Notes under the pieces: model-generated
Told to the model about the DNA's origin: nothing
The model's input: only the letters and a program-made list of their open reading frames with translations
Database searches by the model: none
Position numbers and translations under genes: made by a program
Assembly (NCBI RefSeq): GCF_037893015.1
Contig: NC_133665.1
Location: 193,222,309-193,286,308, forward strand
Length of the DNA: 64,000 nt
Source of the DNA: Macrotis lagotis
Taxonomy: Eukaryota; Chordata; Mammalia; Peramelemorphia; Peramelidae
Direction: 5' to 3'
Shown here: one piece after another, positions 1-14,075 of the stretch
Layout: every line of letters begins with the position of its first letter
How positions within the stretch are numbered: position 1 is the first letter of the stretch

Positions 1-365
1 CATCATTCAAATGAGGCCCCGGGTAAACAAGGTGATGGGAAGAGGCCATTCCTCCTAGTAATTCGGGTTTTCCAACCTCAAAAAATGCTGATGGATGCAG
101 GTGCCAACTCATAGCCAGTAATTCTATGGAACTATGATGAACAGGAGAGGTTCCAGAGACCTGGGGGTGGTCAGACACTGTCCTAATTTCCAAAAAAGAT
201 GAAGACCATGGAGGACAGAGCTTGGCATCCATCCCCAGCATCAGCCTGGAAGGGCTGGCATCTGCCCCCAAAGGTGGCCCATTGGCTCTCTATGCTAACC
301 TTATTGATTTTTCCAACAGGGCCTGTAGACTGAGGCAAGAAAGGACATTTTAAAGAGTGCTGCAT

Positions 366-480
366 TTGGAATCAGAGAGCCTGGATTCAAATCGTGTCAG
401 CACCACTTACTATTTACATGAGTATGGGCAGACCTTTACTTGTGGGAGCTTCTTTCTGACTTACCTATAAAGTGAAGGCA
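366..480 (+). repeat. MIR-type SINE, old
   Basis: Shows the gagcctggattcaaat box-B-like motif and gggcagacctttacttgtgg, the eroded form of the gggcaagtcacttaac core. Confidence 0.7.
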
Positions 481-1059
481 TCAGTGTGGATAACAGTGAA
501 GTCGTCTCCGGCCCTAGATTGCTAATCTTGTGACGCTGCAATGTGACAATGTTCTCATTAAATTCTTGTAGACAAGATGGAAAAACTGCAAACTGGCTAA
601 TGCTGTAGTTATCCACGCCAATCACGAAGCATTTATTAAGCACCAGCTGTATATCAGAGACTGTGCTGAGCACTGGGGCTACAGAGACAGGCAGAAAGAC
701 AGTCCGTGCTCTCGAGAGCTCACAACTGCTTAAATGACCAGGATTAAAGAGGAGTCATTAAATAATCAACCTGGGATTGATTATTTAATGGAGGTTTAAT
801 GGCAGCTCCCTAGAGGTGAGCCACAGGGCTCTGTCTGTGACCACCCTGAGGTTCACATTTTTCCTTCTCTCTTGAGTCAAGAGTCAGATGGCATGCTTAT
901 TTCATTGTATTTCTAAGTGACACAAAATAAACACTTTTATTTAATTACAGAATCAGGATCTAAGAATCCTTAGCAGGACAGATTAGAGTTTACAGGAATA
1001 GTTCAAAAGAACAGGGCAGGGGCGAGTGGTCGCCCAGTAGTTCATGGCACGAGGACCTC

Positions 1060-1200
1060 AGGTGGTCCAATGGACAGGGAGCTGGGACCAGACTTAGAAA
1101 GGGCTGAGAGCAAATCCTGCCCCAGATATTCACCAGCTGGATGACCCTGGTCAAGTCGCTCTGTCTGGGTTTCATTCTCTCATCTACAAAAGATGGAGGG
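1060..1200 (+). repeat. MIR-type SINE, old
   Basis: Contains gagcaaatcctgcccc, gaccctggtcaagtcgct and ctcatctacaaaagatggag, the standard MIR core and 3' order. Confidence 0.75.
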
Positions 1201-1299
1201 ATTGAGTCCCTTGTCTTCTATCCCCTTCCAGCTCTCAGTCCCTGACCCTGGCAGCGCTCCCACTGACAGGCCGGAGGAGCATCCTGAAGAATCTGCCAG

Positions 1300-1470
1300 C
1301 AGCTAGAGAGGCCTAGCAAAGGGCTTCTTGATTCAGCGGTGAGCTCCCTGTCACTAAAGGGATTCAAGTAGGGACTGGAGACATGTCAAGAATGTCACTG
1401 AGGAGACTCAGGCTTGGGGTCAGGGACCTCCAAGGTCCCTCCAGACTGTCATGTCCTGTGAGTCTGTAAT
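1300..1470 (+). repeat. CR1/L3 LINE 3' end, decayed
   Basis: gtgagctccctgtcactaaa, attcaagtagggactggaga and gacctccaaggtccctccag follow the order seen at CR1/L3 3' ends. Family from memory only. Confidence 0.5.
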
Positions 1471-3159
1471 AATTGGGGCATGGGAGTTGGTGAGGGGAGC
1501 CATGGCTCCAAAATAAGAATTTGGATTGAACTTTCAACTGCAACTGTTTCTGTGACCAGTCAGGAATTTGGGGGGGGGGTTGGGGGCTCTCACCCCGAAA
1601 TCATCTGATGGTAGGAAGTCCCAGGGCTCTTTGAGGCGATGAGGCGATCATGGGAAGCAGCTCTGCCTCATGAAAAGCCAATCTTATGCAAGTGAGACCA
1701 TGATGTCATTGGTCATCTTAGAGAAGGAAGGACCGGCACTGATAACAAGCAAGGGAAGAGGAGGATGGGGGAGAGCGGACGAGCTCCCGAAGGCTGTGCC
1801 TTCATCTTGAAGTCCCCTCATCTGTTGGGGCCGGCTTCTCTTCTCTGGGTCCAGATTGGCTTTCTGTTGGACTGAGAGCAACAGGGTAAAGTGACTTGTC
1901 CAGGGTCACACAACTAGTAAGGGTCGAGGGCAGGCATCATCTCAGGGCTGCGTTTGGATCCCAGCATGCAGCAAGAGCCAGCTCAGAGGAAGTGCTGAGT
2001 GTTCTTGTGGTTTGATTGATGACTCCCCCAAACACACATACACCCCCCACCAGATCCCCTTTGAAAGATAACAGTGGGCTTCTTTGTGTTTTTAACTGAC
2101 TCAAATCTAATTTCTCCAAGAGAACAGCTCCCAGGCCTGAGATAAGTTGACATGGGGCAGCTTTCACAGGATCGACCAAGAGTCCAGAGAGCAAGGAGAA
2201 GTCTCTGGAGAGTACTGGCCTTCCATGGATGCTTATTCCCTTCTCTCCTTGCCAAGGATGGCAGTTCAGAAAGGAGAGAAAATGGACTCTTCCTTGCAGA
2301 AAAAAACAAAACATTGAGTTGTTCTTTGTCCTAATTTTTGCTATCTCCCTAGGTAAAAGCCAAAACAAAATCACTGCAGTGGAAGACAATGGATTTTGGT
2401 GGAACTAATCTAAATGCAGGGGGGGGGTGACTTTTAGACAAATGGATCCCTCACCTCCTAAAATAAATAAATCATGATGTGAGCACATCAAGTATAAATA
2501 ATAAAAGAGAGATGGGAGAAATAAAGAGGAGTTGACAAGGTGGAGAAAAAGCCAAAAGTAACAGGAAAGGATTGGGGGCAGGGGCTAAATATAAGGTCTT
2601 GTCTGAGCCCCGTTCTCCTTTGTCCCCCCTCCCCCAAACAGCAAGAATTGCTCTGAATAAAGCAAAAATGCAAAGGCCAAAAACAGGGGGAAGGAAAAGA
2701 ATCCATCACTGCAGAGGCACAGGGGAGAGGCCAACGTCATCCAAGTGGTCTCCAAACCCAAGGATGGCTGGGCATGATGGAACAAAGGAAAATGATGAGA
2801 AAGCTTACAATGAGTAGAAGGGGAGGCTGCAGCAGCAGCAATGGGGACCCCCCTCACCTCTGAAACAAATGCCAATCAAAAGAACCAAGGAAGAAATGAG
2901 AATGGGAAATCGGATATCCATAGAAGACAGAAAGACAATCAAGAGAAAATGGGTTCCAATCCATGAAGGGAAATCTTTCTCTTCAGTGGATACTCTGGAA
3001 AAGAGATGGGAAGCAATTAAGTGGGGGAAAGCATTGTTAGCAAGTTCTAGAAGGAATTGGTTCCCACTTGTGAGAAGAACAATTCCCAATGACTCACTGG
3101 CCGGAGTCTCCTGTGCTTCCCCCAGGGTCTCTTCCGAGCTCCTTCTACCTCTCTGAACC

Positions 3160-3495
3160 ATCCTCTGTTGTTGCCCATTCAGCTGCCAAAATGATCTTCC
3201 TGAAACTGGGAGAGCGGTGTCACTCCCAATAAACTCCCGTGGCCCCTTGTTGCCGCTGGCATCCCCATTCAGGGCTTGCTGCACCCCTTCTTACACCTTA
3301 GCCCACCCTCCACTCACTCTCCCCTCCAGTGACATGATCGTCCTGGTTGTTCCCCAAACCAGACCCCCATCTCCTGCCTCAGGTCCTGTTCTCTGGTTTT
3401 CGCCATGTTTGGAACGCTCTCCCTCCTCATCTCTGCCTCCTGGGTTCCCAGGCTTCCTTCAAGTCCCAGCTAAAATTCTACTTGCTACAAGGGAT
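3160..3495 (+). repeat. L2 LINE 3' region, decayed
   Basis: Contains tttggaacgctctccctcct and ggcttccttcaagtcccagc, standard L2 3' wording, ending about 120 bp before an AOAH exon. Confidence 0.75.
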
Positions 3496-3614
3496 CAGTC
3501 CACCTACGCTGGGTCAACCGGTCCAGATCAGGCCAAGGATGGAGAGGGGCCAGAAGAGGGGCCAGAAGAGGGAGGCAGTATCCTATTAAGTGTTCCTTAC
3601 TTTCCTTTTTGTAG

Positions 3615-3706
3615 AAAACTTTCTCCAATCTGCCAATGGTTCTGAGCAATGAGTTCAACTGGCCCCAGCTCTCTGGTCTGACAGGATTTCTGAATTCTAC
3701 CAGTGG
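3615..3706 (+). CDS. AOAH: AOAH coding exon (first in window)
   Basis: Acceptor tttccttttttgtag precedes it and donor gtgagt follows. It starts in phase 0 and leaves GG for the next exon. The translation contains [16 protein letters not shown] and GFLNSTSG, aligning with human FINLPTALTNELDWPQ and GFLDSTVG. It lies about 20 residues after the catalytic serine of the human protein. NST is a likely glycosylation sequon. Confidence 0.93.
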
Positions 3707-3755
3707 GTGAGTGGATGTGCCTGTGTAGACATATGCAGTATGTATGTCCTTGTGT

Positions 3756-3818
<63 letters not shown>

Positions 3819-6800
3819 AACTGGAAGGACTATTTAGGGAGGGGACGGGGCTTGAGGATCAGTAGAGAGCAACTCTAGGACCCAACCCCTGCCAAGTCCC
3901 AAGACAAATATTGCCCCTACAGAGTCCCTGGCCATGACCTCAGATAGAAAAATGGTGTGGCGGTCAGTTTGTCGAACAGCTCTGGCTTGTTACAGGGGAT
4001 GACAGGGGAATGCTGAGAAATGAGGGGGAAAGGAAAATAAAGGGCAGCAATGAAAATAAGAATAAAAAAAGAAAAAGAAATGAATATGTGTGAAAGGAAT
4101 TGTGTAGAATTCAGTTTAATTCAGCAAACATTTATTAAGCATTTACTGTGTACGTTAGGACCTAGAGCTTAAAGAGGCATCATTTGGCCCCTCCAGTTTA
4201 CAGATGAGGAAATTGAGGCCCAGGGAAGTTGAGTGACTTGCCCAAAGTCACCATCAGAGAGAGGATTTGAACCCCCACCAGATGTCTCCAAGCTCAGCTC
4301 TCTTGACCACGTACCAAGTTGTGTCTGGGACACAAGTATACAAATCAGGAAGTAGATAATGTACAAAACAGTTGAGGAGAGGAGACTTGAGGCATCTCCT
4401 GGGTCTTTGTTGGCTGTGAGCTGTGCATTGGGAAGACCCACTTAACATCATCATGAAAGATGAGAGAGAGAGAGAGAGAGAGACAGAGAAAGAGAGAGAC
4501 AAAGAGACAGAGAGAGAGACTGACCATAACCCAAGAGTGGAACAGAGTGAGGATGGGGGTATACAGTGGCCAGGTGGGCAGAGATGAAGGAAGAATCAGA
4601 TTGACTTTGCCCCAACTCAGGTAGGGAAGGGGGCTCTGAGGACAGGGAGGGCTCCCATTCCAACCTGAGTGACCAGGACAAGGAGGGAGGGGCTGTCCAG
4701 GCCCCCCGGTCTTTGCTATTTCTCTTGCCCCCCCCCCACCAGCTCCACTCAAAAGTCTGTGCATGTGCCAAGAAGTAAACAGAAGCCATGAGATTAGCGC
4801 ATCCTCCCTTGCATCAGCTGAGTCAACACGTCCATGCACCTGTTCTCTTGTCTCCCAGTCCTGGGAAAATATTGATTCTTGAATAAATGAAATCGCAGTT
4901 TTTTCTACAAAGCTCTCATGGGCCAGAAGGGAGGTTCATAGAGCCAGAGCTTCCCGGGCCTGTGGAGGCCCCTCTTTTGACCGATGAGTCAGTTAAGTGG
5001 CATGCCCAAGGTCACTCAGGTCATGGGAGACCACTGAAGACTGGGGAGATGGTAACTTGGGGGGAGGCAGGGAAGAGAGGAGCTCTCAGGAACAAAGATG
5101 AAAGGGTGCTTGCCATCATATCCCTGCAGAAACCACCTTCAGATGGTCAGTCAGGTAGAACACTGACCTTGGAGGAGGACTTGAGCTCAAATCTGACCTC
5201 AGACACTTACTTGCTGTATGACCTTGGACAGGTCACTTCACCCTGATTCACTCACATCCAGGACCATCTCCAATCTTCCTGTTTCATATCTGGCCACTGA
5301 ACCCAATGAAGAAGAAAGTGAAACAGGTGATTTAATACAGCCCCCCCCCACTCAAATCCAGTCCACATGCTTGTCATGGCATCACTTCCCTGCTGTCAAC
5401 ATTTAAACGGCTCCTGGGCACCTGGGCTGGGTTGGGCGAGACAAAAGGAAAAGTGCCTGCCCTCAGGGAGATTTCATTCTACTGCTAACTAGCTAAATGA
5501 CCTTGGGGCAAGTCACTCAACTTCCCTAAGCCTCAGTTTCCCCTTCTAGCTCAACCTGACTATGATATCTCTAGGGGAATGTGGGGAGGGGGCCAGCCTG
5601 AGCCTGCCAACCCCAGCACCCACCCTGGGGCATACATTTCACACCATGACTTACACAAGAAGGAAACAGAGAACCGCTGTCATGCCATCCCTTCTAGTCC
5701 AGCATCCCGTCGTTAGCAGGTGGGCCTCTTTGAATACTTTTAGTGACAGGGAGCTCATTACCCCAAAGCAGACCTGGATAACTGATCTGCACATTTCTCT
5801 ATCAGGGTCCTAGGAAAGCTTCTCCAGAGAAGAGAGGGCATCAAGGGCTAACAAGGGACTAACCCTTTCACCATCCACTGCCCCCATTCAGTCCCTCAAG
5901 ACCTCCCACTGGGTACCCATAGTTTTCTACCCAGCCCCCCCCCCCCCGTCTCCCTCTCTCAGCTCCAATCCTTCCCCATAGAGCTGGTGAAGAGACTCCT
6001 CAAGCAGTTCTGACAGCCCCTCCTCCCCCACTCAGTAAATTCCAGTGCCCCCCATTATCCCTAAAACATCCCTACTTGGCACATAAAGGACTTCAGCTTC
6101 TTACCAGACAGATGCCCATCAACTGCCCTTCAGAACCTCTCCATGGAGGCCCTCCAACTTCTACAACAACCCCAGGTCCCACCACCCAGCCTTTGCGCAT
6201 ACTGCCTCCCTCACCTACAAGGCTGTCATGCCTCACCTTCACCCTGTAGATGCATCAGATTCTTTCAAAGCAACTCAGGGAGCCACCTCTGGGGAGCCAG
6301 AAACTTCGCCAATCCTCAGGAAATAATTTTGCTTTTACTCTGCATTTATTATGACTACCCTTGGGTACCCATCTGCATTGGCTGGTGCTCTTCTTTCTCA
6401 GGAAGACGGTCCTTTGCTTCTTGTTTGTTTTTTATAGGGGCCAGCATTGTGCTTGGTGGGCCATGCTCGGCTTTCTTCCCTTTCTCTCTGTCCCTGAAAC
6501 CCTAGGGGCAGGGATCTCTAAGGGCAGTGGCCTTGCAGCCTGCATCCCACAGCCAGCATCCCTAGCAGCAAGTTCTCCTCTCAGCAAGTGATGTCTGAAA
6601 GGTCAGCGTGTCTCCCCGGCTCACCGCCACACAGTCCTCTCTGGCTACAACGCCGGCTCCTTCATCTCAACACTTCCCTGATTTCCTCCCTATGGAGAAG
6701 CAGGGGTTTGCGAGCATGCCCAGAATCTGAAATCCCCCGTTGGAAGCATAGACTTTCTCAGAGACATACCCAAGGCCCCAGGGCTAGTGCCCTACAGCAT

Positions 6801-7483
6801 TCCTGACTTGACCTCGCCACTGCCACTTGTCCAGGCTCATTATTCGGAGAAACTTGGCTGCTCTCTTGGGGAAGTAGACTCCCCACTTTTCACGTCCATG
6901 GGATCATCACGCTCACCCGTTCCTCCGGAGGAGAACTGCTAATGATGTACTAAGTTGAGGCATGAAGTCTAAGGAGATTTCCAGAGAAGGGAAAGTTTTA
7001 AGAAATGGTACCAATGAGCAAAGCTGAAGCAGACATGGAATCAGAGTTGACTCTCACAGAGAAAAGGGAATTCGGAACCTGGAAGGATCGGTGTATGCAT
7101 CACAGGAGCAATCTTCTGGGGGACTGAAGAGGCTTCAGGATGGAACAGTCGGATCATTCTGCTAATTCTTCATTTCACATTGAAGGCAGTCAAGTCAAGA
7201 AACATTTATTAAGCATTCGGAAATAATTAGTTACTGTGCAAACGCTGGGGATACAAACAGAAGCAAAAAGATGGCCCTTGCCCTCCAGGAGCTTACATTC
7301 GAACAGAGGGAAATGATGCAGAAAAGGGATCTGAAAGGGACAGTGGGAGAAGGCTGCAGTCTTGAGAGACAGTCTAGGTGGCACCAGTCAGCTCCTTCCT
7401 CTGCTTAGGGTCTGTGTACTAGGTCCTGAAGGTACACACAGAAATAACATGGGCTCTTCCCTAAAGAAGTTTGCCAGACAGAC

Positions 7484-7516
<33 letters not shown>

Positions 7517-10500
7517 CAATGCTGGGTAAATACAAGGAAGCTGCTGGGGGGAAGCCCTGGCAGCTGAGGGTAGGAGGTATCAGAGGTGGTAGCAACTGGG
7601 CTGGTCTTTGAAATAAGTTGGGAATTATAATAGAAGTGGGGGGGGTGCCTTCCAGACACAGGGGAGAGCCGATACAAAGAGAGAGGCAGAGACATAGAAG
7701 GAGAGAGAGGGGAGGGGGGGAGAGAAGAGAGACAGAGGGAGAAGGGGAAATGAGAAAAAGGGAGAGGGAGGGAGAGAGGGGGAGAAAGGGAAAGAGAGAA
7801 CAAGACTGTCTACATCTTAGGGAGGGGAGTTTACATGTCCTAAACTCTTTTAAGCTGGAAATCTTTGATTTCTTATTAACACAAGGTCAAGGCAACCTTG
7901 CCTGTATATGGTTTCCATTTCACAATCCTTTCTATCACAAAATGGGCTATTGATTATTCAGTTTTCTCACTGCTCTCAAACCCTTGATGAGAAATTCAAT
8001 TTAGAGAATTTATGGAAGAGGTTCCTTGTTTGGAGCAAGGAAATAAGATTTTCTGGTGAAAGAAAAGGTTATCTTTAGTCACAGGTTTAGGAACTAGACA
8101 TGTGATTTCAGTGGTGGAGGGAACTCCCACATGAGAGAATTTCCTCCAGCAGTGCAGATCTGATCCTTCTCTACACTGAGAAGGTAATTGAGGTGGTGGG
8201 GTACCATGGGTCAGACGTGGGACTTGAACCACCTTACCCCTCCCTCACCTTCTTCTCTTGAGGCCAGACATCTCTAGGTCCTTCAGAGACCATACCCTGG
8301 AGGAGCTAAGATGCTTAGCTCTGGAGTTCCCAACCTAGGGCCAGGCTCCCCTGATTGTCAGCCACAGTTGGCCCCCAGCAGACTTGACCTGCCCCATCTT
8401 CCTGACCTGTTGTGTCACTCAGTCCCCCTTATTGGGGTGCAAGCTCCTTGAAGGCTGTTGAACATTGGGACTCTTGAATTTGGATGCCCATCACTTCACA
8501 CAGAGACTAGCACAACCAAAAGCATGCCTGGGCTTCCTTTAGGTGGGCTTTAAAATGTGAAATCCATTCACTGAACCTGCCCTCTGAGGCCATGGGCTTC
8601 CCAATCAGAAGCCTCTGAAGGTCCTTCCCACACTGCTCAGAACTCAAGAGTCTGGATGTGGTCAGATGGGGCAGGGGCAGCAAAGCGATCATGTCCTTCT
8701 GTCTGAAAGCTGTGCCTCTCAATGCACGCCAGGATTGCATGAGCTCAGGGTGGGGGCCTGGGGTTCAGGTGGGGTGACCTATTATGCTGCTGACTCACAT
8801 TTAGTTGTCTAAAACCTGCAGACCATTTTCAGATAAATTGTCTCCTCATGGATCTCCCATCTTTTACTTATGAAACTGACTTTTTTGCACCCAAGGGACT
8901 GTGTGACTTTATATTTGTCCCCATCGCCCAGGCTCTGGGGCTTCCAATCCATGCCAGTCCTACACTAAAAGTGGCAAATTAGATCTCCAGAGGGCAGATG
9001 GGTACCTGCCCCTCAAGGCTCTAGGAAGGGACTTGGGCAATGGTTTTCTGTTACCATTGTTCAACAAGCCCCCATTTGTGAGTTTCCCCTAAGGATTATT
9101 GGTTGATCTCAATCAGCTAGATAGAATTTATTTTACTTAAGATAGCAAAGTTGGTACAAAGCATCCCCTCACAAGTGTAGGACATAGCTCCCCAAAGTGC
9201 ATACAGCGTTTAAGGGAAAGTGGGATCAAACTTAGCATACCTGTGGCCAAAGGAGTGACCTACAACTCTTAAAAATCTCTTGGCTGGAGTTCTGGGGATG
9301 GCTTCCTTAGGGTTTTTTTTTTTTTTTGCTGGATTCCTTGTAGAGTTCTCATGTGGTCAAGGAGAGAGGGCAAGTCAGCTTTCTCTCCTTTCTGTCCCTC
9401 TCCTGACCCCACCAAGTGATTCCCTTTTGGGAGCTCGGCTGGAAGTCATTTCCTCCATTATGCCAACCATTCAAATCAGTCTTGTTTCCAAATTAATGTT
9501 CTGTCTTATAAAGGACCAATAGGGCATAACTGGATACATTCATTTCGGGTCTGATTGATGCATTCAGTGGGGATGCTCTCACCCACCAAAAGCCGCAGAA
9601 AGGGCATATTTAGTTCATTGCTTTAACTGGAATAGGATGCTTGCTCAATTCAGTCAGCCACCACTCTTACATCGCTATCAAATTTAGCCTCCTTCGATTC
9701 ACCCCAATGTTCTAGCATGCGAGACTCTTTGGGGATCCTGATTTTGTCACCAGTCCAAGAGCTCTGCCTTCCAACTTGGGCTCTTTTGCTGATTTGATGT
9801 AGAGCTCAATGATGCCCTTTTTAAGTCACTAGTGAAAATCTCCGCAGCCCAGGGCCAGGCAGAGATCCCTGAGACACTCCTCTGGAGACCTCTTTCCAAA
9901 GCCACTTGCTCTTTAAGTTCAGCTACTCAGCCAGTCCTAAACCAGTCTAATTTCCCATCCCCTTATTCACCTCATTCCATATTTTCCACAAGAATAGAAA
10001 GAGCCTCAGAATTCAGGGCAACATCACCGGCAGTCCCTAATCTAGTATTTAGCAGTTCTGCTAAAAAGGAAATTAAGGCAGGTTATGCTGGCGTAATTTG
10101 TTCCTCAGGCAGCTCTTTTCAATCCATTTAACAGCAAATGCATTCTAGAACATTGCCACACACTAAAGTCAAGCATACTGGCCAGTGGTCTGCAGATGAG
10201 GGCTTCTCTTTCTGCAAATTGAGACCAGGTTTGCCCTGTTTCAGTCCCATGGTGTGTCTTCTGTTCTCCCCAGTCTTTCGAACATCATCGACAGTGGGAG
10301 CTCGGCAATGATCATGACCACTTCCTCCTCCCTCCCCCCTCAGGTTCCAGACTTTCCAAACTAGGTGAATTCTGTTCCTCAAAGGGAATCTGAGTACTTG
10401 CCTATTAATTCTCCTTACATATTGGGATTGTGACTTCCCATTGGCCATTTCTTCACTGCCCTTTCCTGTGCAAGGGTTGTCTTACTTGCAGGAGAAAACT

Positions 10501-11653
10501 GAAGCAAGATACTCTTGGAGCAACTCTGCCTTCTCTTTTTGGACAGTCATCTCTAGCCATCTACTGGAAGTATTGATCTCATTCCTTCTGCCATCCTTCT
10601 TCTGAAAGATGTTTTTTGTGTTTGTTTATTTGTTTGTTTGTTTAAACTCCTTCTATAGTCCCCAGCTTTCTTGCTACCCTCAACTCACTCTGGGCTTGGT
10701 CACCCCTTGACCTTGCAGGCCATTCTAATAACCAAATTAGCAATATTTGGGTACTCCTGTTGTCTGCCCTTGCTTATATCTACCAACTTATTTTACCAAT
10801 ATCGATTCTTATATCACTTTCATTTATCATCTTTCCTTCCTTTATTCAAGATGCTTTCATTCCCGTAGCAAAGAATGAAAAAAAGATGAACAAAGTCAAG
10901 CAAATCCACCCAGCTCCTCAGTCCCTTGTGCTCCCTTTTAAAATCTCATTTGGCAGATGAGTCGACTGTGTGGGGTCATATCCATTTCTCCATAGAGCAC
11001 CTGGTTTATCCTCATTGAAATTGTTCCTCTTTGTATCTTCAGAATTTGAGTTGGGAAGTTTTCCATCCCTCCTTTGGACTTAACCTGGAGAATGTCAGGT
11101 CCTGGCTCCTGCCTAAATGGCCTCCATGCTTTAAAGTTGGCTCTCCCCAAATCTAGAATCAGAGGAGGGCCAGTATGTCTCTCTCCTGTGTCACAAGCAC
11201 GTTTGGGATCACCTCCCCAGAGTTCTCCAATATGTCCATCCCCAGCAATCCATCCCTCCCTATTCATGAGAATTTGATTTGTAATAACAGTTTGCTTTTT
11301 TTGGTTCCTCCATTTTATTATCATTTAAACAAATCAAGAAATTTTGAACATCTCTGCTTCTGCCAGAGACAAAACTGGTGCTTGGGAAGTTGGAGTACAC
11401 CCACACTACTGCAACCTGCCTCTGTGCCACCCTGATGGCAGCCACGCCCTGATGGCATCCACATCCTGGTGGCAGACTCTTCGCTTTCCCTTCCTTCTTT
11501 CCAGGTGGTCCAGGAGCTAGTCTCATGACAAAAGCACTTTTGTTTCTCTCCTCACTAGTCTTCACCCCAGTGGTCTTCAGCATGATTCCCTCCACCTAAT
11601 TATCCCTTCATAGTATTCCCTTTTATCTGTTTATTTTGAATATGCTGCTCCCA

Positions 11654-11701
<48 letters not shown>

Positions 11702-11786
11702 ACATTCACACACACACACACTCACATACACACATACACACACACTCACACACACACATACACACACACACACTCACACACACACT

Positions 11787-11842
<56 letters not shown>

Positions 11843-14044
11843 ATTCATGCTGAACAGATCTCCATTAAGGAACTTATGCGTTGTTGGTCCCATTGGATGA
11901 TGACTGTTCCAGGCTTTCTTGGGGAGTCCAGCATATAAACCCAGTGGGTATTTTCCTCACCTGTAATAAGAAACCAGACCAAACCTGACCTCCTAGGGCT
12001 GTTGTGAGAATCAAGTTAAGATGCACAGGTGAGGGGGCAGCTAGGTGGCTCAGTGGATAGAGCACCGGCCCTGCAGTCAGGAGGACCTGAGTTCAAATTT
12101 GGCCTCAGATAGTTAACAATTACCTAGCCGTGTGACCTTGGGCAAGTCACTTAACCCCACTGCCTTGCCAAAAAAAAGATGCACAGGTGAGAAAGTTTTT
12201 GCTGACCTGAGATGTTAAAGTTCTGCCAATCAGGAATGGCTGCAGAGGGATTTTTGCAATCACATTTTGGAAGTTTGTCAACAGAGGCTGCGAGTCTGGG
12301 GATTCCAGGGGCAGCCAAGGTTGCAAATGAGCCCTTGACTTGAACCCTGGAGAGACTTGGGTTTGAATCCTTCCACAGATGAGCATGAGCCTCCCAAGCT
12401 TCTTCTGGGCTGGGGGAAGAGGCTAGCTCATCCCTCCAGGGCTGGACCTCAGCCCTGCACTGCCACCTAGGTCCCCCACACCCAGAGGAATCAAGTGGCC
12501 ACTTCTGAAGACGTCTAATGAGTGAGATAGAGTCTGGCACGACAATAACTGTATTGAGTTAGTGGCCTGGAGACCGCACAGGACTTCCTGTCATCTCCCA
12601 TGCAGCACAGGCATACAGTAGACACTTAATAAATGCTTACTGAGTGGTCTAAGTCTATTTGCTGAGCTCACTGAGCACTTATTAACAGTCTCCAGCCACA
12701 AGAAAATCCAAAAAAAAACAAAATCTCTGTAAGTTTTTCTATGAATGGCTTGAGATTTGTGAATTCCTTTCAGATTTCCAGACCTCTCTATTTATCTCCG
12801 CCTACGTCAGAGAAACCGCTGCAATCACCGGGACTATCAGAACATTTCCAGAAATGGTAAGTTTGTCCCCATGGGTTCTACAGCTTTCTTCCTGGCGGAT
12901 CTTCCAGGCGGGGTGGCCGTGCATGTTGTTACTCAGTGATTGTCCATAAAATGGTACATGGGAGCCCAAGGGCCAAGGCAGTGGGTCAAGCAGACTTCCT
13001 CCACTCTTGCACCACTGGGCAGGTGATGTGAAGGCCAAGGGCCCCCTCCCCGGTCCAGCTTCCTCACTGCCCCAGAGAGAAAAGCAGGACTAAGAGATGG
13101 AGGGGAAGAGGCCCAGGCCCCAGTGGTATCTATTGCAGTTATTCTTACAAGACATGCCCAGGGCCAGAGTGAAAAGATGAGCAAGAGGATGGGGTGAGGG
13201 TAATGGGTGCAGGCTGAGAGAGAACTGAACCCCTGGCCTGCTGGGTTCCCCTCTGCTCTTGTAAGGCTGAACCAGACAAGGCTCGGCTCGGCTTTGTTAT
13301 TCTGTCTAGTTTGTGTCATCCTCAAATTCAAAATCGAAAGGGTCAAAGTGAAATATTCCCAAAGGAGCCAAGTGCCATTGATGGAAATCTCAGGATTCTC
13401 CCTGTTGCAGGACCATATTATTTCAACATTCAAATGGTGAAATGGAAAAGTAAGAAATTGTGGGGGGGGGACTCTAATTGCTGAACCCCTGGCTGGCAGA
13501 AGGGGAGAGAAATCAGGGTCTCGCTCACACTTACTGAGTCTTCCCTGAGATCACCAGGGGTCTTATTGGCTAACGCAGCCAATGGGCTCTTCCAGTCCTT
13601 CTCTGGAGCTTTTGAAACCTGTCAGAAAGGTGACACAAGTGGACAGAGCTCTGGAACTTGGAAGCAGGAAGACCTGAGTTCAAATCAGTCTTAGACACTT
13701 ACTAGTTGTGCAAGTCATTTGCCTCAGTTTCCTCATCTGTACAATGAAGGGTAGTAGCCCCCTCTCCCCGGGATGCTGTTGAAGTCTCAGGACAGTTCCT
13801 GGGACAGTGTTGTTATGATTATTTTTTGCTGACTTCCATGATGTTTTGCTTAGTCTCCCGCTACTTCTCTGACCATTCCTCATTCCTCTTTCTCTTGCAC
13901 CTTAAACATGAATGACACAGAAAGATTGACTCCTGGATGCTCCTGTCTTCCCTCTCTACCCTCACTTGCTTGGTGATGCAGTTCCTGTCCATTCACATCT
14001 GCATTTGGCCTGCTGACCTTGTAGGCCACTCTCCTCTCTCTGTC

Positions 14045-14075
<31 letters not shown>

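Larger units (their letters stand above)
1..3614 (+). other. AOAH: AOAH intron, 3' part
   Basis: No exon seen. It holds decayed MIR at 366-480 and 1060-1200, a TTTATTAAGCAcc-type SINE fragment at 631-700, a CR1/L3 3'-end-like piece at 1300-1470 and an L2 fragment at 3160-3495. The catalytic-serine exon (GDSAG) was looked for here and not found. Confidence 0.7.
3819..12773 (+). other. AOAH: AOAH intron, about 9 kb
   Basis: No coding exon seen. It holds old SINEs (4105-4310, 5140-5265, 7190-7320), CR1/L3 pieces (5690-5835, 9560-11330), simple repeats and one young SINE (12034-12175). Segments 5840-7180 and 7810-9550 show nothing I can name beyond possible L2 scraps near 6010-6260. Confidence 0.6.

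Noticed and set aside
1-3614. Catalytic-serine (GDSAG) exon of AOAH
   Set aside because: Looked for by expected residues and splice sites and not found; taken to lie upstream of the window.
12034-12175. tRNA gene
   Set aside because: The A/B-box-like motifs belong to the tRNA-derived head of a SINE, which recurs across the window with target duplications.
12774-12782. Alternative AOAH acceptor at 12781
   Set aside because: It would break phase with the upstream exon; the AG at 12773 keeps it.
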